Positions 31,691 to 43,600 of a stretch of DNA of 64,000 bases are shown one piece after another (the first letter of the stretch is position 1; the number at the start of each line of letters is the position of its first letter). A model generated the notes under the pieces. It had not been told where the DNA came from and made no database searches. It saw nothing but the letters and a program-made list of their open reading frames with translations. The translations under genes were made by a program, and so were the position numbers. The DNA is from Aquila chrysaetos chrysaetos (taxonomy: Eukaryota; Chordata; Aves; Accipitriformes; Accipitridae). Where the stretch lies: assembly GCF_900496995.4 (NCBI RefSeq), contig NC_044010.1, positions 3,534,001 through 3,598,000 on the forward strand, in the 5' to 3' direction.

Positions 31691-34600
31691 AATTTCATAA
31701 AATCACCAGCATGTTTAGGATCTGCCCCTGCAATGCTTGTACACCTTTCGTCTCAGATGCGTGTAAATGGGAAGGTTGCGGTGTGAAATGGGTGTGGCGC
31801 TTATACTGTGGGTTAGTTTCCTGAGCAGGTGGAGTTAATTATTCTGTGTGCCGGGCGGGAAGCGTTGCTGCAGAAATGGAGCCTCATACTCCCCTCGGTT
31901 CCTGAGGTGTTAAGGAATTTAGGAAACTAGCTTTCATTGTAAAAAAAAAAAAAAAAAAATTTGTATTCTTGTCATCCCTGTATGTGAAAATGCTGTTTAT
32001 TTTGTATGCTGTGTTCCTTCTTGCTCAAGGAGAAATCATCAAAGTTGTTCTCAGTGGTTTTGTTTTGTAGTTTGTTTATTTGTGTTTTTTTTTTTTTAAA
32101 TAGTTGGGGCTTTTTTTGTAGAAGTAAACTATTACTATTAACTTCTGGTGAAATACTAAACAAAGGCCTTCTTAATCCAAATTCAACCTGTGTGCCTGAG
32201 GAGCATAGCCCTCATGTCCATAGCCGTTGCACAGGGCTATGAACTTGAGAAGTACAAACAAAACTTGCTCATTTTTGAAATTGAAGGCAGATGTACAAAC
32301 TTTCTCATTGTCATCAGAAGTAGCTGCTTTTGCTAGGTGGGCCAGGCAGCGTGGCTTGCTGAATATAGACATTCTTATCATTCCTCTAGTCTAAGGAATT
32401 TCTTGGTGACTTTGTTGCTTTGGGAGTTTCCTGGGTGTGCCTAAAACAGGACCTATTGTATCCCCTTTTTAAAAAAGAGTAATCTCCTCTTGCTTTTCCT
32501 GAAGGCTTTAAGTAGCTGGTTCCACTACTGAGCGTTCAGAACAGCTCCCTGAGATTTCCTCCCATACTATTCCAGAAGTCTTCAGCTTGTTTTGTTTAAT
32601 TAAGATCGTGAGATCCTGTTCTGCAACCAAGACTGTAAGAGAGCATTGGGACCAGGTGTGCGAGAGGTCCAGTGGAGAAGCTAGGACTCTGCATACCTGT
32701 GTGAATCAGTCTGCCCCTGTTCAGCCCTAGATGCAGTTTGTTTGTCTCACCTGCAGTGCTTTTGCAGATAGTTCGAAATGAGTGTTAGTAATGCCTGATT
32801 AATTGAGTGTCCTCTTGTAACTTTTTGTGTGTGTGAAGGCACGTTGTTACCTTACATTACCTAAGTTGGCATGCTGTTGCTACTCTGAGCATGTGAGTCC
32901 AGCTGCTGTAGACTTAACCACAAAACAAGATTTCAGGTTCCAAACATGCAGATGAAAAGGAGAAACGATGGTGATTGGGCAACTGGAGAGGCTAATTGTG
33001 GCTGCAAGTATCATAATATCCTCCTTTAACGAAAAAATTAACTAGCTCTGTTGTCTTCTCCTCTCTGTAAAACTTTGATTCTGCAATGGTTGATTAGGGT
33101 AGGAGATCAGGAATACAAACTCTTCACTGTTGTTCACTCAACTAAATCAGCAAGGTTTCACACCATCTTTTTGTTTGTATGCTTGCATTATTGCTATTAT
33201 GTGTGTGGTTGCTAATGTGTAAATGTTCTTACGTTAAGTTTATCAAGGTAAAAAAAATCTGTCATCTCCATATGAGAAAATCAAGACTCTGAAAGTCAGA
33301 CTGATCTGCCCAAGTGCATAAAGTAAATCGGTAGCAGTTTGACTTGGTGTGCAAGTTTCTAGCCTTGCAAATGCCTGTTGTAAACACCAGGACACTGTTG
33401 GTAGATCCTCATCCTCTGTCAGCCTTCCCTTCTTGAATCCCTGCCTCCCTGGCCTCCCTGCTTCTCTACCCAAATGCAAAGCACTGCACCTATCCCAGTC
33501 TCATGTTGCTGAACATCTGGAAATGGGGGGGAGAGAAGCACATCATAATCCATCCTGAAGACATGCTCCTTCATTCTCCTACGGGAACCTGTGACATGCA
33601 GAAGCTGCAGTGTAGCCTTGGCATCTTCAGAACCCCCACTCACCACATAGGGATTACTGCTTTTCACGATGTCCTGCCAGGTCAGGTTTTTATCTGATAA
33701 AACCTCAGACTTGCAGATACAATGCATAAAGTGTAAATGGTACTTTGGATTTTGATTTTTAGACCTACCAAGACGATGCTCCTTCAGTCATTGGAAGTTT
33801 GAGCCAAAACTGTGGTCATTTGGGGGATCCTGGAGATTGTATGTGGGTGGAAAAGAAGTCAATGCAGTATCTGTGGCCCCATTTGTTGAAGGAACCCACA
33901 GAGAGATCTTTGCGCCCTCCCTGTATGAGGTGAATGAATTGTTGGCTACCGCACCCGCAGGAGGATTGCAGTGCCAGCCACACTGGTGGGGATGTTCTGC
34001 TGCACTGCAGATGGCAGCCAAACTTCTAGTGACTTTAGCAGAGTCCCCAAAAGCAGAGGGGCTAAGGGAGGTAAGCCACATAAGTGAACTAGAGCACCTA
34101 GAAGCATTCTGTGTCTGTAGCGAGGCTCATCTGAAAGCCAGAGAACTCTTTCAGTGGTCTGAGCATCACCTCATTCTTAAGCAGTATTACTGTCTTCTAG
34201 TTCTCATATATTTTGCTGGGGCCGACAGAAAGATACTTGTTAGCAGCTCTCGTGTTTTCTGACTTCTGAAAGTGACCAACACAGAAGCCACATTTACCTT
34301 AAATGTGGCTGTTTCTTTCCCATTAGGCAGTTTGACAGGTTTGGGCAGGTTTTTGTTTTTGTTTTAAAACTTCCTCTGTTTCTTTCTCTATGCAGAGAAG
34401 TACATGCTCCTTTTCATGTTTTCGTTGCTCATAAAAATACCGGGGTTGCTCAATGTTTTTTCCTGTGTCTTTGCACTCCACGAGAGATGTCGTGGGAACT
34501 ACATCACAAGGTGTTGGGTTGAATGGGAGAAAATCTGTACTCCTAACAAATTCAGGTTGCTTGTAGAATGTGGTTAGTTCCATAGGCTGCTAGTAGAAAT

Positions 34601-37600
34601 GTTAAACACAGTTTTAAATGGTATGAATGGAAAAGTCAGTCGTCAGCTGTGTGAAGCTGACACCTGATTGTGTTGTCATGTTACCTTACTCTTGATCTTC
34701 CTGAATAAATAGAGGAAGTTCTGAATTTCTCATAAAGGAGGACCCCCCCCCCCCCCCAAAAAAAAAAAAAAAAAAAAAAAAAAAAGAAAAAATCCTCTGC
34801 CTGCCCCCTGCTTAAAAACTCTTGATAAATCTTTGCCTCCGGAGCTGTGGCTGTTTATATCATATTAAAAACAAAAAGAAATAAATATTTTTTTTGCCAT
34901 TGATATTTAACAATATAGGATGAACACAGAGTGAAAAAATGTTACTGATGCTTTCTTGGCTTAATATGACTAATGGTCTTAGTCCTTAGAAAGCCAGGAT
35001 CATCTCTGGATTGCATGCACAGACTCCTTTGATCTTGAGAGTTGACAGTGTGGTTAAAGGTGTTTGTCAAAAAAAAAAAAAAAAATTGATTGTGTATGTG
35101 GATTTGTCTTTTTTTTTTTTTTTTTTTTTTTTTTAATGGCCCTCCTATCAGTTTACAGCCTCTTGAGACCATATTGGCTGTGTTCAGGGTGGTGTGGCTG
35201 TAGGCTACCTGGGTGATGCAGGGTTTGTAAGAGACATAGGTTGTAGTTTGGAGTACATTTAAGCTGGTGTGGTCACAGGATGAGAAGAGTTCCTCTCTAT
35301 GCTGTCCGTTTGTGCTGTTCTTTGAAAACAGAACTACAAAGGTGATCTGGTTGAAAAATGAACTCAGTTGAAGGAAAAAAGTTACTGAGACAGATTTCTC
35401 AGTCCTGTTGATCATATAGCTACATAAAGACTGTGCTAATACAGCATAGGAAGTGCTGTCTGGATGCTGGGAGAAAGTAAGTGGCCAGAGGATTTGAACT
35501 GCTTTTTTTTCTGGCAGTTCAGGCTAGGCTTAAATGCAAGTCAGGTCTGTCCCTAAGCAAAGCCCAGAGATCAAAAATAATCAGTATCCTACAAGACACA
35601 ATGATCCTCCCTAATAGTTCACCATTGCGAAAATGCGAATTCCCAGTTCTCCCCCTTCCTCCTTTGCCTCACGCTGTCATGTGCATTCAGTGGATTATTT
35701 AACTCATTGTGTTAATGGCAATGTAATTTGTCAAAAAACCCTACAAAGTTAATGAATGGTGTTGGCTCGGTCCAGGGAGCATGCAAACAGAGCAGGACCT
35801 TGAGACTGCAAAAAGGAGGGCAAAAGCAGGAGGGGAGGGAGAGTGGGGTGCCCCCCCCCCCCCCCCCCCCCATGAGTGGGCTGAAGTGTTTGCTTAATTG
35901 CCCTGAGCTAATCAATTGTCCAGGGCAGGGGGCATAAGATTTTTAGAATAGGAGTTCTCACATTGCAGCTTGCTATGATGTGTGACCTGAAGAAGGGCCT
36001 CCTTGGTTACGTACTCAACAGGAGAGCTAGCTGAATCTAGGTTGCCTCAAAGTACAGGCAGTAATACTTTACTATATAAACCTTCTGAAGCTAGAGTTAA
36101 GTGATTAGGTTATCCTAAGTTTGTATATGCAGAGCACCTCATGCTATAACTACAGAGCATACAAGTATGATTTTATGTGCTCTCTTCCCACCATTGCCCC
36201 ATGTAGTGCCTCTCGCAGCAAATGAAGGTTTAGAAACCATGGTCCTGCAGTAACCCCTCCTCTGTACGGTGAATTCCCTGGAGTACTGTTCTGTTAGTGG
36301 ACTTTGACTTCGGCAGAATGGACGAAGCTTCCCTGCTCTAGAACAGCATGTAAGAAAGATTCTTGTAAGGCAGGGATCAGTCTTTGCCTCCTAGGGAATG
36401 TCTTGCACTACCATAGTCTTTTATAGTAAGACAGGTTAAATCAGTCATCAGAAAAACTGTGACTGAATAATTATTAATAAAGTCATAATGCTGCTCAGAG
36501 GTAATTTCTGGGGACTGAGGCTTGGGAGGTAGGACTATACAAAGCTAAAATCCTAGGGTTGTAAGGCTTTGTTACTATCCAGGTGATAGGAATGATGGAG
36601 GTGAATTCAGGTTTCTGCTAGACGGGTAGGAAGAAGAAGCATGACAAACTTATGTGGTTTGCTTAGCAGAATTGAAAGCGCGCTACTTAACCAGGGGTGA
36701 TGATGAGAGCTGCGAGTAGGTGAAGTTTGCTAATAATGTTGTATCTAGACTGTTACATCAGAAATTTCCCCTTGCTGTTAATGGAGCGCAACATAACCAA
36801 GTATGAGAGAGGTGTGAGTACAGATTGATCAACGTGTTAGCTACTGTACCACAGTGCTTGGAAGGTAGAGATGCTATGCTAGCTAAAATACCGCTAACTC
36901 TGTGGAGCTTTTTGTCTTGCTGCTACCTTTAGCGTGGCCCTGGTGATGCTGTACACATACCTTTATCCTGGTGTATGAACAGGCAGACTTGCTAGAGATA
37001 GAATATTTTTGTTGATGTTTGTTTAGTATGAAATGACTTGCAGAGAACTAACCTAAAGCAATGCTTTGGCAAAAAAAAAAAGATCAAGAAGGTGGCACAA
37101 GAGTAAGTGCCCACACATTTACGTTCAGAAAGAGGAGTATCCTTTCCAACTTGGAAATATAGCCCAGTGGATACCTCTAAATAAACTTCATATTAGAAGT
37201 ATCTCCTCAGAGTTGCTTTTATATCAAAAGTTTTAAAGCTTAAGAAAATTTGCCAGAGCTGCAGTCAGTATCCATGTTGAGATGTGCACTGCACTGGGCT
37301 CAGAGCTTCCATTTTGGATGTTTGAAGAAACAAAGCTGAGCTGCAAAATTTTGGATTGGACAGATTCTGTCCTTAATTCGAAGGCAAAGACACCAGGGTT
37401 TCAGGTGCCTTGTTGTGAACCAGATCCTCCTGGCTCACAGGACAGTCAGAGGTGGGTAGAGATCTGGAAGCAAGTTGTAAAGCCCAACCCAGTCACTTGC
37501 TCACTCCCCCTCACCAGGATGGGGTACAGAATCAGGAGGGCGAAACCAAGAAGAACTCATGGGTCAAGATAAAGACAATTTAATAAATGAAGGGGGGGAA

Positions 37601-40600
37601 ACGAAGTCGGAGGGGAACCAAGTGGTGCAAAGGCAATCACTTGCTCCTTCCCACCAGTGGACTTCTTTGAGCAATGGCTACTTTGGAAAAACTCTCTCCC
37701 CCTGCCTCATTTTTATTCCTGAGCATGACACATGGTAAGGAGTATCTCTTTGGTCAGTTGGGGTCAGCTGTCATGGCCGTGTCTATTCCCAACCTCTTGC
37801 CCATCCTCAGCCTACTCCTAGGATTGGGCAGAGTGAGAAAGAGAGAAGGTCTTGATGCTGTGCAAGCAATGTTCAGCAATAGCTAAGACATTGATGTGTT
37901 ACCAACGCTGTTTGGTCAGATCTAAAACACAGCACCATATGGGCTGCTGTGAAGAAAATTAACTCCATCCCAAGCAGACCTAGTACACAAGTGCATGGTA
38001 GCGGTGACCATGGCAAGTAGTAGGAAGAATAAGACTGGGCAAGTGATCGGAGGACAAGGGGAGTGGAAGAGGCTTGGGCAGGAGACGGAGCAGGGTGGAG
38101 GGAGCTAGAGAGATCTGCGAGGTTCAGCAAATGGAAGAGATGTAAGTGGGAACAGGGCCCAAGAACTGAAAATTCTGGCTATTGTAAAAAAAACCAAAAA
38201 CCAACAAACAAAAAAATGCCCCAAAACCCCAACTTTGGAACTAAACTTACAAAAGTTGTTGGAGATTTGCACCTTCCTCTCCATTCTGGTGTCAAAGTCA
38301 GCCGGTGTCTGACCCTGGTGGTAGCTTTATTCCTGGAGAGCTGAAGTTTTGGTCCTCTGTTTTCCCCATACCTCAACTTCTTTCCCTGCAAGTATCCAGG
38401 ATTGCCTAGTCCTTGTCATAGCCAAGCTTTTCTGCACCTTGCTTGTACCTAAGCTCTGCTAGGACCTACTAAGTCCTTCTGAGCCACATACCGAGGCTCT
38501 GATAACCCTGCCATAGGCTTCCCTGAGCTGTGCAGTGGAGCGTGCTCTTTCTTCCTCCTTTTTCAGGCTGTGCCAGCGCCCGCAAGGAAATTGCAATGCA
38601 GCTGGGCACAAGAGGGTCTGCTCTGGTCAGGACACAAGTGAGAAGTTTTTAGGCTCTCCTTCAGTCGACTGTGCATTTTATCTCTTTAACACAGGAAAGT
38701 GTCTTGAACACGTGGTTTGACTAGTGAATTACTGGAGAAGAGGGAGGCAGCGTCTCCACCTCCGACAGCATTTTGGAAGGCTTTACCTCTGTCCCAGGAA
38801 GGCGTAGGGCTGTGAACCCAGAGTGGAGAGAGGCAAGCGCCTTCAATGAAGTGGGTAAATACGAAGGGTTGGATGTAAGATGCAGCTCGATCCTCGTCAT
38901 TTCCTGGTAGCTATTTTAGGAAGCCTGCTCAGGGCACAGGCACGGTCACTGCGCTCCGAGCAGGGCCTGTGCTGCTGGCCAAAGGGATAGTCTTACTCAT
39001 GTACTTCCCAGATTCGCTTGTTTCCGCTCCGTTGCATGCACAAACACCGGTGTTCCCACAGCGAGTCGCACCTGGGAATTACAGTCCTTCTGGGGGTGTG
39101 TTGGAGGTTGGGGTTTTTTTGGAGTGGGGGTGTGTGTCAACTTGAATTCCAGCAGATTGTACTCTCTGTGTGACTATTACATTGGGGGAACGGGCAGACA
39201 AAAACAAAGGAGAGGGAGGAATGGGTAGGTCTTCCCCACCTTTCTGGTCAGCAGCATAGTTTTAAAATGACTGGGTAACCTTTGCATGGGGATGCTGCCA
39301 GTTTTTAGGCCCGTGCTGAGGGATATAACTGAAGATACGGATTTTGTGGTGGGGAGGGACCCACCCTTGTTGGTGAGTGCCATCCCTAGGTCCTGCCTTT
39401 GCTGATGTGTAGAGCTCTGTAGATGCAGGCAGCCCTGTATTGTCCAGGAGTAGCAACACATACCTCTGTGAACTTGCTGCAGTATGCAAGTGAAAAACTC
39501 CACTTTTGATGTTACAGGTAAGATTTGCAGTCATTCCTGCACGAATCTGATTTTCTCTTGCAACAGCCTGGGATGCTGCTACAGCTTACTGTCACCTGTG
39601 TTGTCTCTTTCCTGGCTGTAGCTTTTGCCCGTGCTTTTATACCACGGATCTAAGTGCTTTTTTACTGGAGTTTGGGAAGTGGGTCGTGTTTGTGGCCTGT
39701 GGGGGAATTAGGCAGACTATGGGTAAATATTCTGATAGTCCTTCTGGACTGAACATTTATTTCAGTGTTCTCTGCAACTGGTGGTTCTGAGGGTTAGGAG
39801 GGAATGTAACTCTGCTGCTTACAGTTGCTGGGGGAATTCACAATTTAAAGATAAAAAAAACCCCCAACAACTAAAAAGGGGGTAGTTGGGAAGTTACAAA
39901 AAATAGAACACAAATCCACTATTTAGAAAGCCCAACTCCTGAGGCAGACAGTTTCTTGCTATAAGCCAATCAGTAAGGACTTTTCCATCCAGCTTCAGCA
40001 GGAGGAACATTAAAGTCTTAATGGTAATATGGGAGCCTAACTACTGCTTGTATAGACCTAATATATGCATATATACATTTCAGATAGGTACTTGAGACCA
40101 AAAAAGATGATAGTGATAGCATTAAAAATAAAAAGGGAATTAGCTTACAGAAGTTCTCCGGAATAACTAAGCCTTACATCAGCCCCAAGAAAAGTAGTGA
40201 AGAAAATAAAATCAGGTAGACAAATGTAGTAATGAAGCATTTATTGCTGATAAATGGAATATTAGATTCCACTTAGTCTGAACAGAATACGTGGATACCT
40301 TTAGCTGGCTTAAATGCTTAAAGAGTCAGAATTATTCAGGTGAATATCAAAACTCAAGTATAGCACACTATGTTGTATGGGTGCCCTGTTACTCTGTGAG
40401 TGAAGGGCTGTTGCCTTGTCTCGCATAGGCTGCAATCCAAGCTCTGCATTCAGAGACATCATTCGGTTAGCATGGAGTTCCAGGTTACGTGCATTAGCCG
40501 ATTCATTGTCAAACATGAGAAAATCTGAAATGTTTTCATGTACTGCAAACTGGGCTAAGGTTCATGGGTTGCTGTTTGCTGCAGGCCAAATCTGTGCACC

Positions 40601-43600
40601 CATGCTGTTGTAGTGGTTCAAATGAAGTGTGGTAGGAAGAACGCTTGACTGTGGCTCCGAGTCCTGGGTAGGATGAGAAGTCTGTGTAGGCGAAGGTATC
40701 TGGCTGCTGGAGAAGTGGGAACAGAAGATGTAGATGAGATGAGGTGGTGGGTTTGTAGGAGAGGCTTTGCTTGCACAATGTTAGCTTCTCTTTATCAGTA
40801 ACACTTTCATTATGTGATTTGTTTGGAAGGATAGGACACAAAGACATGGCGTAAGAAAGAATTTGGAGTGGGTTGAAGGACGTACAGGAGCAGGTAGTCT
40901 GACAGCTTCTACAGAAGCTCCTGGAGGCCTTAGCGCAGTGCTACTTTGTTGTGTGAACTTATCTTGGAATAATAGGGTACAATAAGGAGAGAGGGAGAAA
41001 GCAGAGAAATATCATTCTTATTTCTGGCCTTCCAAAAAGAGTGTATGAGAAAGTGTTTGGCTGTTACTTCTCCCTCGTTGCTCACAGCAGGGAAGTTAAC
41101 TGGTGTGGAGTGGGAAATCTGTGTATAAAATGAAGTAGAAAAGAGGGGGAGGAGTTACTTGGAAATTTAGAAAATGTATGATGACACATGCTTTCTTTAG
41201 AAGCTCCAAGATATGTGGTGGAGATCTTGTGCAATGTTTCTGTATGACGTATAATTTCCTTGAAAAAAGGAAGCTGATAGCATTGAGTGGGGGGTTTCTT
41301 CATGTTTTCACTAGAGTAGTGAAGCAGGCAAGTAAAAGTGTCCAGTCCCTGATTTTCAGACAGGAGGAGATGGTGGTTATCCTGAAAGGGTAACCTTTTC
41401 CCTGTCTTGCTCCTGGGAGCCCTGATTGTCCTTGGGCAGGAACTCTTCAGCTCCTTGCTGCCAAGCCTTTGTTTTAGCAGCCAGCAAGAAGAGAATGCGC
41501 TCAAGAGGGCAGCGCTCCCCCAAGCCAAGCAGAAGCTATGGAGGTAAAATGAGTTTTCTATTCAGCTCTGCTTTTCTCCAGTCTCATTTCTGGGCTTGAA
41601 GAAGAAACAATCTTACCCTCGTAACTCTGGCCTAGCTCTTATGACTAACTGAAAGAGAGCAAAGACGTGGAGAGTTTACATGCGTCAATACCCAGGCTTA
41701 GGAAGTTATTAGTGCTTGGCTGAGGAGCAGTGACTGTCCTTGCTCATGTTCTTAGTCCCGAGCAAATGTCTGCTTTCCTCCCAGAAGAGAGTTGTGTTAC
41801 CTTGCTCTTGTCAACAGCCACTGTGGCTTGACTTATGCACTCTGACGTTAAGTCACCACAGCTTGGTTGTATCTGTGAGCCGAAGTTGCCGAGACGTAGA
41901 ATTTCACAGTGGGTAGAGCAGGGAGTTTTTCTCCATGCTAGGAGTACTATAGGTCCCTAGGCAGTGAGAGATGACTTCTTGAGGAAAACGCACTCCTAGA
42001 AATTGTCTTTGTGAAACAAAAGTCTTTAACAAGACTTGAAGCTTCATCGGATCAAAACAGTATTTCATCTTGCCCAGCATCCTGCCTTCTTGTGGTCTCC
42101 AAATACGTTGGAGCTCCTGGGTTCTTCTCTTTTCTGGAAATTGTTAATTGAGATGTGTAGAAAGAGATGCTCATACTGGAGCATGTTTAAATGAGTCTGA
42201 ACAGGATAGGAGACAAAAAAAAGGTGGGTGGGTTGTGTTGAAAAGATGTGGGAGTGGTAGCTGAGCCCTCTTTACCCTGTTTACTTGTCCAGTTCCTGTG
42301 CCTGGAGAAGGTCACAGCATTAGTGCAGACAACGAGAAGCAGAAACTGTAATGGCATAAGAAGAGTACTTTCATGGGTAAATTGCAAACAAATTGGATAG
42401 TCCATGAGAAGTAAGGCATGGAGGAGACCTTCTGTGTGTGCAGTTCTGTACCCAAGCACACAGAATTGTGTTTCCCATTGCTTGCCTTTAGTGTCCTGTC
42501 TGAGAAAGTCTTTGTTTCTATGGTGTGGCACCAGGCAGAAGAGCAGGACACTTAGTATGTTGGCAAGCATTGTTCTTTGCTGATGGGGAACCTAATCTAC
42601 TTAATGACTGGCCTTGCTGACCTCCTGACTGCTTTCATGTGTAAAGGAGATAGGATGTGGAGCAAGATGGGTTATAGTTTGTTTTCTGGACTCATATACA
42701 GTGAAGGGAAGTGACTTTGTTTTGATGTGATAAAGCTGTAGAATCTGCATTGATTTATGAACAGTAGTAAGTTTTCACACGATGATGACATGAGAAGCAA
42801 GGGAGACACAGAATGATATAGAGTGGTAGATTCTTGACTTGATGCCATTTAGGAATCAAAAAAAAAATCAAACCCAAAACAAGCCCAAAATGGTAGCTGT
42901 CACTTGGGAGCACTTGGCTTGAGGAGGCTTTTGAAATATTTCTCTTTCACCGTGCACAGTTAGTGTTTAAAGGGAAGTTTTCCATGGTGCATATTGGAAA
43001 TCTTGCCTTAATATGAGACCTCATTTATATCTTAATCATGCCTTTCCTTCAACTTAGTAGTAAAAAGTTACCGGCTACCATGGAGCGGAATCAAGTCCTT
43101 AATGCAAGTGTAACTTGAACTCAGTATTGGCATGTTTTTGTCGGTGTCTACATACATGTCTGCCATGGCAGTACACTTGTGGTTTTTGGTTTTTTTTTTT
43201 TGAGCCATTCAGAGATATTCAGAAGTAGGAGGTGATTGCTGAAGACTGAAGCAGGGACACAGAGATGCTAATGGTTTACAGTATCCCTTCCCCACAGCAG
43301 AATTTGGTCTCACCTTAGATCAGTGGATTTTTTTTGCACATACAGCTGTTTTTAATAAAAAGTAGGGAGCATCTCTCATCCCTCTTCTTTTTTTGTTGTT
43401 TGTTTGTATTGAATGTTTCATCCTTTTTTAGCAGAATGATTGATTCAAAACTGATAGCAGTTAAGGTTTCTGGACAGCTCCCATTTCTGGCTTGCAGCTC
43501 TGCTAGATCACAGAGGTTGGGATGCTAATTCACATACATTGATTGTGAAATAAACTTGCTTAAGTGATGTTTCCAAAGGAAATCCCTAGTATCCCCGTGA

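Noticed and set aside
31302-31824. Several ORFs over 110 codons on both strands around CD58-like exon 1.
   Set aside because: Open frames are expected by chance in CpG-rich DNA; only the short signal-peptide exon is supported.
33837-34262. A 141-codon plus-strand ORF in CD58-like intron 1.
   Set aside because: No recognised domain, no matching splice phase with the neighbouring exons, and overlapping open frames on the other strand.
41082-41528. A 148-codon minus-strand ORF.
   Set aside because: No domain and no splice or promoter context; consistent with chance.
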